Of a DNA stretch of 64,000 nucleotides, positions 38,975-47,907 are shown piece after piece (position 1 is the first letter of the stretch; each line of letters begins with the position of its first letter). The notes below the pieces were generated by a model. That model had not been told where the DNA came from and made no database searches. It was given only the letters and a program-made list of their open reading frames with translations. This DNA is from Clostridiales bacterium. GTDB taxonomy: Bacteria; Bacillota; Clostridia; Christensenellales; Borkfalkiaceae. Where the stretch lies: contig SVHG01000011.1 of the NCBI GenBank assembly GCA_015055965.1, positions 9,104 to 73,103 on the forward strand, given 5' to 3'. Position numbers and translations under genes: made by a program.

Positions 38975-40498
38975 ATGAATTTATTAAATTGGTTAGCCGT
39001 AGCTATTCCTAACAACTACGTGATTCAAAACGCCGTTCAATTAGACTGGATTGGCGAGCTTATTCAGTCCTTAATTAGGGCGTGTGGAAGTATCGGTCTT
39101 GGCGTTATCGTATTTACTTTAATTTTAAAGCTTATTACGTTACCCTTTGATATTATTTCAAGGGTATCAACCAAGAAGAATTCCGTAATGATGGAAAAAA
39201 TGCGTCCCGAGCTAGAAAAACTTCAGCGTCAGTATTCAAACAACGCTCAGCTTTACCAGCGCAAGATGCAAGACCTTTATAAAAAGAACGGTTACAGCCC
39301 ATTTTCGGCTTGTTTACCCACTATTTTAAATCTAGTATTCTTTATCGTTGTAATCGGTCAGTTCTCAACTTATTCACACTATGCAAACCTACAGCTTTTC
39401 TGCGATATGAGCGTTGCTTATCAGCTTTCTATTGATGAATTTTGTGATGCTAATCCCGACCTTATCGTTAAAAGTGATTTAGTTGATGATAACGGCGAAA
39501 TTTACGGCGTAGAAAGAACTCTTAACCTACAAAGCTTTATTGGTAGCAGTTACGACGCAGGCATTAGCTCTGTGTTTGATTTCAAGGCAGAAGACGTTAA
39601 AACGGTTAACGGCAAGCAAGCGTTAACCTTACCTAGTGAGCCCTCTCAAAAGATGCTTGGCGCAATTCACGCAGAGCTGGCAAAGGGCGAAAGCGGTATT
39701 TTATTTGAATACTCCGGCTATGAAATCGTTTTAGTTGAAAACGGCGTTTACTCTTTAACCACCTCTTCAGAAGATCTTGGCGACTTTAAAGAAAAGGTAG
39801 GTACTATTATTGCTGAGCATTACGGCAATAAGTTTATAAACGAACAAATTAAAGAAATCGGTAGAGAAGCTGCTGCAGAGGAATACAGAGCTAATAAGGA
39901 TAGCGTAAGATTCCTTTGGGTTAAGAACGTTTGGTCACAGGATATTCCTTGGGAACACCCCATTAAGCAATCCTTTGGCGAATACGGCTTCTTAATTAAG
40001 TCAGGCTGTTTTGCAACCTGCGGTTCAGGCTGTAATTCAGATGCAAACAGAATAACGGGCACTCATTACGATACCGTTTATAACGAAATCACCGCAAACC
40101 TTGGCGAAGAAAAGGAGCAGCCTAACGGCTACTTAATTTTAGTTCTTTTATCAATAGGAACAATGCTTATTTCCCAAGTAATAGCGCAAAAGCAAGCAAA
40201 AACTCAAACCGAGCTTGGCTCTGTAGACGGGGCTAACGGCACAGCCGCTCAATCACAAAAGATGATGACCTGGATGATGCCCATTATGTTCGGTGTGTTC
40301 TCTTTCATGTATACAGCGTCTTTCTCTATTTATATTATTGTAAGCTCTGTATTCAGCTTATTATCTAATATGTTAATAAACTTAGCGGTAGATAAAAAGT
40401 TTGCCCGCCTTGCAGCAGAAGAAGCTAAGCAGTTAGAGCTTAGAAGAACGGGTAAAATTAAAGAGATAGAAAAAAAAGATAAAAAGAATAAGAAGTAA
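38975..40498 (+). CDS. yidC: Membrane insertase YidC/SpoIIIJ with large insertion
   Basis: Conserved TM regions 'IVFTLILKLITLPFD', 'RMQDLYKKNGYSPFSACLPTILNL'-type, 'MMTWMMPIMFGVFSFMYTASFSIYIIVSS'; position after rnpA/yidD. Confidence 0.93.
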   Translation: MNLLNWLAVAIPNNYVIQNAVQLDWIGELIQSLIRACGSIGLGVIVFTLILKLITLPFDIISRVSTKKNSVMMEKMRPELEKLQRQYSNNAQLYQRKMQDLYKKNGYSPFSACLPTILNLVFFIVVIGQFSTYSHYANLQLFCDMSVAYQLSIDEFCDANPDLIVKSDLVDDNGEIYGVERTLNLQSFIGSSYDAGISSVFDFKAEDVKTVNGKQALTLPSEPSQKMLGAIHAELAKGESGILFEYSGYEIVLVENGVYSLTTSSEDLGDFKEKVGTIIAEHYGNKFINEQIKEIGREAAAEEYRANKDSVRFLWVKNVWSQDIPWEHPIKQSFGEYGFLIKSGCFATCGSGCNSDANRITGTHYDTVYNEITANLGEEKEQPNGYLILVLLSIGTMLISQVIAQKQAKTQTELGSVDGANGTAAQSQKMMTWMMPIMFGVFSFMYTASFSIYIIVSSVFSLLSNMLINLAVDKKFARLAAEEAKQLELRRTGKIKEIEKKDKKNKK

Positions 40499-40533
40499 AT
40501 AATAACCGAATAACGGTTTTAAGGAGCAAATTA

Positions 40534-41403
40534 ATGGAAAGTATTGAAGTTTACGGCAAGACTATTGAGGAAGCCGTTGAGTCAGGCATAGCTCAGCTTG
40601 GCGTTACCAGAGAGGAAGTTGAAATTGAGGTTTTAGAAGAACCCGCAACAAGAGGTTTAATCTTTAAAAAGGTTACCCAAGCAAAGGTAAAATTAACCAA
40701 AAAGCCCTCTGACGCGCAAAGAGCAGTTGATTTTTTAGAAGGTTTATTTGATCTTATTAACGTTCATGCAACCACGGAAATCGTTCGTGATGACGATAAG
40801 ATTTGCATTAACTTAACAGCTACTAACACCTCTTTCCTTATCGGTTACAGGGGCGAGGTTTTAGATGCGTTACAGTCTTTAGCTAGCGCAGTTGCTAACA
40901 TTGGCAGGGAAGATTATAAGCGCCTTGTTGTGGATTGTGAAAATTACAGAGAAAAAAGGGAAGAAACCCTTGTTCAGCTTGCAGAAAGACTTGCAGCTAA
41001 GGCTGTTAGAACCGGTAGAAAGATTATTTTAGAGCCCATGATTCCCTTTGAACGCCGTGTAATCCACACCGCTTTAGTAGATAATAAGGACGTTAAAACG
41101 GAATCTGAAGGCAAAGAACCCAACCGTTACGTTGTTATCGTTCCCAACGAATTAACTGATGAACGCCCCATTTATGCAGACCGTGATCGCGCAGGCTATA
41201 AGGACCGCCGTGATAACCGCAAGGGTGGCGACAGAAAGTCATTCGATAAGGGCGAAAGAAGAAACGGCCGTGATAACCGCCGTAGTGGTTCTAAGTTCGG
41301 TCGCGAAAAATCAGGAGAATCTGCTATGTACGGCAAACCCAAGGATAAGCACAACGTAACCTCTTTTGGTACGTTTATTGGCAACAGTAAAAAAGAAGAT
41401 TAA
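40534..41403 (+). CDS. jag: Jag/KhpB RNA-binding protein (Jag-N, KH, R3H) with basic low-complexity tail
   Basis: 'MESIEVYGKTIEEAVESGIAQLGV', 'FLIGYRGEVLDALQSLAS', 'EPMIPFERRVIHTAL'. Confidence 0.93.
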   Translation: MESIEVYGKTIEEAVESGIAQLGVTREEVEIEVLEEPATRGLIFKKVTQAKVKLTKKPSDAQRAVDFLEGLFDLINVHATTEIVRDDDKICINLTATNTSFLIGYRGEVLDALQSLASAVANIGREDYKRLVVDCENYREKREETLVQLAERLAAKAVRTGRKIILEPMIPFERRVIHTALVDNKDVKTESEGKEPNRYVVIVPNELTDERPIYADRDRAGYKDRRDNRKGGDRKSFDKGERRNGRDNRRSGSKFGREKSGESAMYGKPKDKHNVTSFGTFIGNSKKED

Positions 41404-41566
41404 TTTTATTTTAGGCTCTGTACAACCTTAGTGTCAGGGCCTTTAATTTTCTTATAAAACTACCGTTTATCGCGTTATAGAGTGGTTTTTTATTGTTGTT
41501 TATAATCTTTATAAACCGATATTCGTCATTTTTACATAAGAGAAGAATTATTTGCTAATCTTTGTC

Positions 41567-41604
41567 ATTCTGGAGTTTTCATTAGAAAACGATAGAATCT
41601 CATT
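41567..41604 (+). repeat. GTCATTCTGGAG-hairpin-GATAGAATCTC element
   Basis: GTCATTCTGGAG-TTTTCattaGAAAA-CGATAGAATCTC. Confidence 0.75.
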
Positions 41605-41611
41605 CCGTACT

Positions 41612-41677
41612 CATCATTTTGCGTTAGCAAAACATCATTTGCTTTAGCAATATCATTTTGTAAGCCACGCTTACAAC
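41612..41677 (+). repeat. Hairpin array B, short copy
   Basis: CATCAT TTTGCgttaGCAAAA CATCAT TTGCtttaGCAA TATCAT TTGTAAGCcacGCTTACAA. Confidence 0.8.
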
Positions 41678-41690
41678 TTATAGGTGAATT

Positions 41691-42233
41691 ATGAATAATC
41701 CTTTAAATACTATTGGTATAGATATAAAACAAATAGAAGAGTATGCCGTAAAAGGCAACGTAGACGCACAGTATATGTTTGCAACCTGTTACGATAAAGG
41801 CTACGGCGTGGAACAAAATAACGAGCTTGCCTTTTTTTGGTACGAAAGGGCGGCAGAGCAAGGTGATGCAAACGCGCAACACGCGCTTGGTCTTTGTTAC
41901 GATATAGGCAAAGGTGTTGATCAAAGCTATGAAAAAGCCTTTTATTGGTATAAAAAATCGGCATCACTTGGCAATCCCAAGGCGCAGTACAACCTTGCTT
42001 CCTGCTATGAAGAAGGGCAGGGTATAGAGCAAGATTTAAAGCGCGCCTTTTATTGGTATCAAAAGGCGGCTAATCAAGGGGTAGTATCCGCTTGGTGCGT
42101 GCTTGGTTATTTTTACGCAAACGGCATTGGCGTAGAAAAAGATATTCCTTCGGCTATTCATTGGTTTACTTTAGCTGCAGAACAGGGACATCCGGAGGCG
42201 GTTAAGAATTTAGAATTATTGAACAAGAAATAA
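41691..42233 (+). CDS. Sel1-like repeat protein
   Basis: Repeats such as 'AQYNLASCYEEGQGIEQDLKRAFYWYQKAANQG'. Confidence 0.92.
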   Translation: MNNPLNTIGIDIKQIEEYAVKGNVDAQYMFATCYDKGYGVEQNNELAFFWYERAAEQGDANAQHALGLCYDIGKGVDQSYEKAFYWYKKSASLGNPKAQYNLASCYEEGQGIEQDLKRAFYWYQKAANQGVVSAWCVLGYFYANGIGVEKDIPSAIHWFTLAAEQGHPEAVKNLELLNKK

Positions 42234-42240
42234 GCAAAAA

Positions 42241-42283
42241 AAAGTGGCTATAGCACGATTATCATACTATAGCCACTTTTTTT
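42241..42283 (+). terminator. Palindromic CTATAG element acting as terminator of sel1 gene
   Basis: AAAGTGGCTATAGcacgattatcataCTATAGCCACTTTTTTT. Confidence 0.85.
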
Positions 42284-42375
42284 ACTATTCTATATTATCT
42301 ATTATATTGTCATTCTGGAGTTTTCGTAAGAAAACGATAGAATCTCTTGCATTCCATAATAAGAGCCATCCCCAA

Positions 42376-42480
42376 ATTCGCACGGGTGCGAACATCATTT
42401 TGCGTGAAGCAAAACATCATTTAAGCAGCGCTTAAACATCATTTGCGTTAGCAATATCATTTTGTGAGCTATGCTTACAT
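42376..42480 (+). repeat. Hairpin array B, long copy
   Basis: TTCGCacgggtGCGAA / TTTTGCgtgaaGCAAAA / TTTAAGCagcGCTTAAA / TTGCgttaGCAA with CATCAT or TATCAT linkers. Confidence 0.85.
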
Positions 42481-42532
42481 CTATTGCCATAGCCATTTAC
42501 TTTTATTAGTAGCTGGCTTTTCTTATATTAAA

Positions 42533-42568
42533 AAAGGCTAAAGGGCGATTAATCGCTCTATAGCCTTG
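42533..42568. repeat. Palindromic element
   Basis: AAGGCTAaaGGGCGATTAATCGCTCTATAGCCTT. Confidence 0.75.
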
Positions 42569-42579
42569 TTTTTTATGTT

Positions 42580-43224
42580 CTATTTTCCGTAATTTGGGGT
42601 AACGGATTCGTAGTTTTTAATAGTTTGTAAAACATCTTCTTCAGTAAGATCAATAAAGAATTTATCAAATACTTCAATATTAGCGTAACCGCACTGTAAG
42701 GGCAAAAAGTTGCTTAAACGCACCGGCTTTCCCCCTGTTCTAATAACTAGCTCTAAGGGTAAGTCTACCTCTAAATCGCTAATTTCAAGCGGATTGTAAA
42801 GATTTTTAGAACGGTTAATTTCGTCTAACGGGTTGTAGCCCATAAGTAAATATAGCCTTTTACCGCCGTTATTTTTTGTTTTTTGCTCTATATCGTTAGT
42901 AAAATCGGTTAACTGCTTATGGTTTACGTTATAGCTACCCGGGAAGTTAACGCGGTAATTATTATTAAGCGAAATTTGCAAAATATTCGGCAAAGCTTTA
43001 ATAAGCGCGTCTATAACAGGCTTAACCTCTTCCGGCTTTCTGTTTAGGTTTTCCTTGCTTGCAAGATAAATAGTAAGGGCGTTTAAATTACTATTTTGCA
43101 AAAGATAAGCTAAATCAACAATTTTGTTGGCAAAAATACCGTAAACCTCTTCTAAGGTTATATTATTTTGCTTTGCCCAACGCCTATTACCGTCTGGAAT
43201 TATTCCAAGGTGGTTAATTTTCAT
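42580..43224 (-). CDS. Divergent cis-prenyltransferase (UppS-like paralogue)
   Basis: 'GIIPDGNRRWAKQN' and 'LVIRTGGKPVRLSNFLPLQCGYANIEVFDKFFIDLTEEDV' match UppS signature regions. Confidence 0.8.
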   Translation of the reverse strand: MKINHLGIIPDGNRRWAKQNNITLEEVYGIFANKIVDLAYLLQNSNLNALTIYLASKENLNRKPEEVKPVIDALIKALPNILQISLNNNYRVNFPGSYNVNHKQLTDFTNDIEQKTKNNGGKRLYLLMGYNPLDEINRSKNLYNPLEISDLEVDLPLELVIRTGGKPVRLSNFLPLQCGYANIEVFDKFFIDLTEEDVLQTIKNYESVTPNYGK

Positions 43225-43327
43225 GCTTCACACCCCACTTTTAGTAAGTAATAATTTCGTTATATACTATTCCCAAGTAGCGCTTTTTTATACTGTTATT
43301 TAAAGGCTTAATAAGATAAAAAAGCTT

Positions 43328-43666
43328 TTAAATTAGCTGTATTTCTATTGCGCAAACACCATTTTCTTGCATTTCGGTTAAGGGGTAGTATTGCTTCATA
43401 TCTTCAGGGTTGGCAATTTCATCCTCCTCGTATCCCAATCTTATTTTATTAAAGGCGCTGTAAAGCTCTTCAAAATTACTAAAAACTGTAAGGGAAATTA
43501 CCTTGCAGGTAATGCGTTCGTTTGTGCTTTGGTTGGTAAAAATAATTTGGTCGTTCGCGCTTATTAAACGGCGTTTATCGTCATATAGGCGCATTTCTAT
43601 ATCTTTTTTGCCCGATTTTATACTGTTAAAAGGCGCGGGCTGTAAATTCATTAAATGTGTTTTCAT
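43328..43666 (-). CDS. ASCH-domain protein
   Basis: 'LQPAPFNSIKSGKKDIEMRLYDDKRRLISANDQIIF'. Confidence 0.8.
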   Translation of the reverse strand: MKTHLMNLQPAPFNSIKSGKKDIEMRLYDDKRRLISANDQIIFTNQSTNERITCKVISLTVFSNFEELYSAFNKIRLGYEEDEIANPEDMKQYYPLTEMQENGVCAIEIQLI

Positions 43667-43675
43667 AGCAATAAA

Positions 43676-45169
43676 TTAAAAGCATTTAACAAGGTCTATA
43701 CCAACTGCAAAAACAAGTAGAACTATAAGACCGATCATGTGAATAGTGCCTTCTACGTTGCGGTTAATGGGTTTTTTACGAATCCATTCAATAAGCACGA
43801 AAACCGCTCTTGCGCCGTCTAGCGCGGGAATGGGAAGTAGGTTAAATACCGCAAGAGAAACGCCAATAAAGCCCATAATTTCTAAAACGTAGTTAAAGCC
43901 GTAAGAAACCGTTTGAGCGGTAATAGTAATAGTGGTAACAGGTCCGCCAATAGCGTTTAAGCCAAGCTTACCGGTAATAAGCTGACCGAATGCAGAAAGG
44001 GTAGCGCCAACGTTTTTAAAGGCGTAAACGATGCCCCTTTTAATACTTTCAAAAAATCCAAATCTAACGTTAGAAGAGCTAACTCTGTAGCCAATTCTTT
44101 CAACGGTAACGCCAAACGCGCTAAACACGCCCTCGTCCGTTTGTTTAATACCGTTCCAGCTATCAGAAAAGGTGTGATCTAAAACCACTCTAATAGCAAC
44201 CTGCTCGCCATCAAACTCCACCACGCGTGAAAGGTAAATATACGCCCTTTCGCCGTTAGAATATTCCCTTAAAAGAGTTGCAAAATCGCTTGGATCGTAC
44301 GCCCTTGGAAGTGTTAAATATTGCTCTTCGTTAAGATATCTTTTAACAAGCGCGCCGTTTTCCTGTAACAGACATTCGGTATAACCATCCTTTGCCTGCT
44401 CGCTAATATCGGGAAGGGTGGATGAAATTCTTAAAATATAATCCCCCTGTTTAAGGTTGATTTCCGTTAGATTATTGCTTGCAGTAACCGCGCTTATGGT
44501 AGCAAAGCCAAGGCTTTGGTAAATCTTATCGGTATCTTCCATGCTGGTAGAAATGGGATCGCAACGAAGCTGAATTTTGGTTTGTATTCTTTCGCCATTT
44601 CTAACCACGGTAGCATCCACTAAATCGCCCGCTTTTTTGCCCTTTAAAGCGCTAATTAAATCGGTCGTAAGGTAAATATCTTTGTTATTTACGGTAAGAA
44701 TAATATCGTCGTTTTGTAAGCAGTAAGCGCTGTTAGACGGTAGGGCTTCAAAGGATTGCACGCAAAGCTGACCGTAAGCGCCTATAGAAATACAAAAAAC
44801 TAAAATAGCTGCAACGAAGTTCATAGTAGCGCCCGCTAAAAGCACTAAAATTCTTTGCCAAGGCTTTTTATTGTTAAAGGCTCTTGGATCGCCGTTTTCC
44901 TGATCCTCGCCCTCAAAGGCGCAAAAACCGCCAAGAGGAAGAAGTCTTATAGAAAAGATTTCGCCGTTCTTTTTAACCTTTTTGTATAGCGCAGGGCCCA
45001 TACCTATAGCAAATTCGTTAACCTTAAAGTCAAATATCTTTGCAATAATATAGTGGCCGAATTCGTGAATGGTTATCATAAAAAGCAGCACGAGTAATGC
45101 TACTGCAATAGATCCAATTGATGAAAGTATACCTGCCGAAAGGCAGGTTGTAAAAGATAGATTAGTCAA
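43676..45169 (-). CDS. rseP: Site-2 metalloprotease RseP/RasP
   Basis: HEFGH, PDZ region, 'FNLLPIPALDGARAVF'; TTG start at 45169 with AAGGAG 5-8 nt upstream preferred over ORF-track ATG inside dxr. Confidence 0.92.
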   Translation of the reverse strand: MTNLSFTTCLSAGILSSIGSIAVALLVLLFMITIHEFGHYIIAKIFDFKVNEFAIGMGPALYKKVKKNGEIFSIRLLPLGGFCAFEGEDQENGDPRAFNNKKPWQRILVLLAGATMNFVAAILVFCISIGAYGQLCVQSFEALPSNSAYCLQNDDIILTVNNKDIYLTTDLISALKGKKAGDLVDATVVRNGERIQTKIQLRCDPISTSMEDTDKIYQSLGFATISAVTASNNLTEINLKQGDYILRISSTLPDISEQAKDGYTECLLQENGALVKRYLNEEQYLTLPRAYDPSDFATLLREYSNGERAYIYLSRVVEFDGEQVAIRVVLDHTFSDSWNGIKQTDEGVFSAFGVTVERIGYRVSSSNVRFGFFESIKRGIVYAFKNVGATLSAFGQLITGKLGLNAIGGPVTTITITAQTVSYGFNYVLEIMGFIGVSLAVFNLLPIPALDGARAVFVLIEWIRKKPINRNVEGTIHMIGLIVLLVFAVGIDLVKCF

Positions 45170-46310
45170 TTTTGTTCTCCTTATACGCAGTAAAAACCGC
45201 TTCGCGCGCCAAGTAATCGGTTTTAACAAGGTTTTCATAGGTAGGCTTTAGCTCCACCGTATTATCAAGCGCGTAGCGTACGTATTTGCTAATTTGTGTG
45301 TATTTTATTTTACCCTTTAAAAATAGTTCAACGGCTATTTCGTTTGCTCCACTAAGAGCGCAAGGGTAGTTCATTCCCTTATTTGCAGCCTCTAATGCAA
45401 GCGCTAAACAGGGGTAACGCTCAAGGCTTGGCTTATTAAAATCAAGGCTTAAAAGTGAAAAGTCAAGCTCGTTAGTAGCGCTAGCTAAACGCTCCGGGTA
45501 GGAAAGCGCAAGCTGAATGGGTATATCCATAGAAGGGTTGCTAAGTTGGGCTATAAGCGCGTTATCGGCATATTCTACCATAGAATGCACTATACTTTGC
45601 GGGTGAATTACCACTTCTATATCGCTTGGCTTGCAGTCAAAAAGCCAACAGGCTTCCATAACCTCAAGTCCCTTATTCATCATAGTAGCGCAGTCCACCG
45701 TTATCTTTGCGCCCATTTTCCAAGTGGGGTGATTAAGGGCAATTTCGGGTGTAACGTTTTGTAATTCGTTAATGGGAATATCTCTAAGCGCCCCGCCGGA
45801 TGCCGTAAGAATAATTTTTTTAAAGGGTGCTTGCCTATTAAAGTGTAAGCATTGCCAAATTGCTGAATGCTCGCTGTCTATAGGAATAATAGTTGCGCCG
45901 TACTTTTTTGCAAGCTCCATTACCAGCTTTCCGCCTGCAACCAAGCTTTCCTTATTTGCAAGCGCAATAGTTTTACCCATTTTACAAGCTTCAATAACGG
46001 GCGCAAGTCCGCAAAAGCCAACTACCGCAACCACTATTATATCCGCTTCGCTAAGCACGCAGTGCAAAAGAGCGTTTTCACCCGTGTAAAGATTAACGCC
46101 GGCAGGTAGGTTGGTTATTTCACTTGCCTTTTCCGCGCAGGTTAGCCCTGCCACCGCCGGCCTATATTTTTCTATTTGATTTGCAAGCTCCTTTGCGCTT
46201 TTATTGCAACAAAGTGAAGCTATTTTAAATTTTTCGGGGTATCTGTCTACCACCTCAAGCACCTGCTTACCAATAGAGCCCGTGCTTCCAAGTAAAGCAA
46301 TTTTCTTCAT
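45162..46310 (-). CDS. dxr: 1-deoxy-D-xylulose 5-phosphate reductoisomerase
   Basis: 'IALLGSTGSIGKQVLEVV', 'ALANKESLVAGG', 'PIDSEHSAIWQCL'. Confidence 0.96.
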   Translation of the reverse strand: MKKIALLGSTGSIGKQVLEVVDRYPEKFKIASLCCNKSAKELANQIEKYRPAVAGLTCAEKASEITNLPAGVNLYTGENALLHCVLSEADIIVVAVVGFCGLAPVIEACKMGKTIALANKESLVAGGKLVMELAKKYGATIIPIDSEHSAIWQCLHFNRQAPFKKIILTASGGALRDIPINELQNVTPEIALNHPTWKMGAKITVDCATMMNKGLEVMEACWLFDCKPSDIEVVIHPQSIVHSMVEYADNALIAQLSNPSMDIPIQLALSYPERLASATNELDFSLLSLDFNKPSLERYPCLALALEAANKGMNYPCALSGANEIAVELFLKGKIKYTQISKYVRYALDNTVELKPTYENLVKTDYLAREAVFTAYKENKID

Positions 46311-46394
46311 ATTATTCTATATACTTATTAATTAGCCGTCATCAATTAGTTTATGCAAAATCTTTAAGATGTATAATCAAAAAAAGGTCAAAGC

Positions 46395-47210
46395 TTAAAA
46401 TAAAGCAACCACGAAGTAAATAAATACGGAAGCGAATATTAAGCCGTCAAATCTATCAAGCACGCCACCGTGGCCGGGGAATATTTTTCCTGAATCCTTA
46501 ACGCCGAAGGAGCGTTTAATAAAGCTTTCCACTAAATCGCCTATTTCCGTTAAAAGCGCGGCAACTAATCCCACCACCGCAAAGTACAAGTAGGGGTTTA
46601 AATTAAGATGATAATTAAAGCTGTTTTTGGTTAGCGCGTAAACCACCACGCTACCAACTATTCCGCCAACAAGTCCGCCTATAGCACCGCTAACAGTCTT
46701 ATTCGGGCTAATTTCGGGGCAAAGCTTCTTACCCTTTAGCGTTCTGCCAACAAGGTAAGCAAACACGTCTGCGCAGGGCGAAATAACGAAGGTGAGTATT
46801 AAAGCAAAGGTAGAAATACCGCCAAGGGTATTAATCATCATTAGCGGAATAAGTAAACCGCAGGGGTAAATAGTTGCAAATAAAGAAAGGGTTAAGCTTT
46901 CCATACCGTATTTTGCGCGCGCAAATACCGGAATAAAAAATTGCGCTATTAAAAAAATTACAAGAGCAACCAGCGCGCCCGTTGCGTTAAAGAAATAAAA
47001 GCTAACGCAAACGGCAATAGCAGATAAAACGCAGGTTATCTTTTGTGATAGAGCAGTCCTTTCGCCGGTCATTTTAACGGCTTCAAGCGCGCCTATAACC
47101 GCAATAAGAGAAATTGCAATATGAAAGAATGCGTAATCAAGCTTTCTTAAAAAGAAAAAGCCCACCAAAACGGCAACCAAAACCGCGCCGGTAATAGTTC
47201 TTTTAAGCAT
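46395..47210 (-). CDS. cdsA: Phosphatidate cytidylyltransferase
   Basis: 'KKLCPEISPNKTVSGAIGGLVGG', 'KIFPGHGGVLDRFDGL'; start MLKRTITG at 47210. Confidence 0.92.
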   Translation of the reverse strand: MLKRTITGAVLVAVLVGFFFLRKLDYAFFHIAISLIAVIGALEAVKMTGERTALSQKITCVLSAIAVCVSFYFFNATGALVALVIFLIAQFFIPVFARAKYGMESLTLSLFATIYPCGLLIPLMMINTLGGISTFALILTFVISPCADVFAYLVGRTLKGKKLCPEISPNKTVSGAIGGLVGGIVGSVVVYALTKNSFNYHLNLNPYLYFAVVGLVAALLTEIGDLVESFIKRSFGVKDSGKIFPGHGGVLDRFDGLIFASVFIYFVVALF

Positions 47211-47211
47211 A

Positions 47212-47907
47212 TTAAACCTTGCCAAAACGGCGCTTGCGTGAAGAAAACCAGCTAAGCGCCTCGTAGCAATCCTCCTTAGTAAAATCAGGCCAAAGCCTGT
47301 CTGTAAAGTAAAGCTCGGCATAGCTAGCCTGCCAAAGCATAAAGTTAGAAAGGCGCTGTTCACCGCCCGTGCGAATAATTAAATCTAACGGGGGAAGGCT
47401 GTTAAAAAGGCATTCTTCCACCAGCTCTTCGTTTGCGCAGGTTGCACCCTTTTCCAACATAAGGTTAAAGGCGCGACATAATTCCTGTCTCGCCCCATAG
47501 TTTAAACAAATATTAACAACAGGCTTTGCATAAATTTTAGTGCGTTCAACGTAATCGCAAATAATATCGTGCAAATCCTTACCAAAGGCGGTAGTATCGC
47601 CTGAAACAACAAGGCGAACCCCCTTTTTAAGGCATTTTTCGCCATGCGTTTTAATTGCATTTTTTAAAAGCTCCACAAGGCTTTCTATTTCTTCCTTGGG
47701 GCGCATAAAATTTTCTGTGGAAAAAGCGTAAAGGGAAAGATATTCCACACCGCTTTCAAACAGCGTTTTTGCAACGGGTAGAATATTTTTAACGCCATGC
47801 TTGTGGCCAAAGCTTCTTTTGTGCCCGCGCGCGCTTGCCCAACGCCCGTTGCCGTCCATAATAATACCAACGTGGCGTGGGATAACCGCAAAATTATTCT
47901 TTTGCAT
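47212..47907 (-). CDS. uppS: Undecaprenyl diphosphate synthase
   Basis: 'HVGIIMDGNGRWASARG', 'LIIRTGGEQRLSNFMLWQASYAELYF'. Confidence 0.94.
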   Translation of the reverse strand: MQKNNFAVIPRHVGIIMDGNGRWASARGHKRSFGHKHGVKNILPVAKTLFESGVEYLSLYAFSTENFMRPKEEIESLVELLKNAIKTHGEKCLKKGVRLVVSGDTTAFGKDLHDIICDYVERTKIYAKPVVNICLNYGARQELCRAFNLMLEKGATCANEELVEECLFNSLPPLDLIIRTGGEQRLSNFMLWQASYAELYFTDRLWPDFTKEDCYEALSWFSSRKRRFGKV

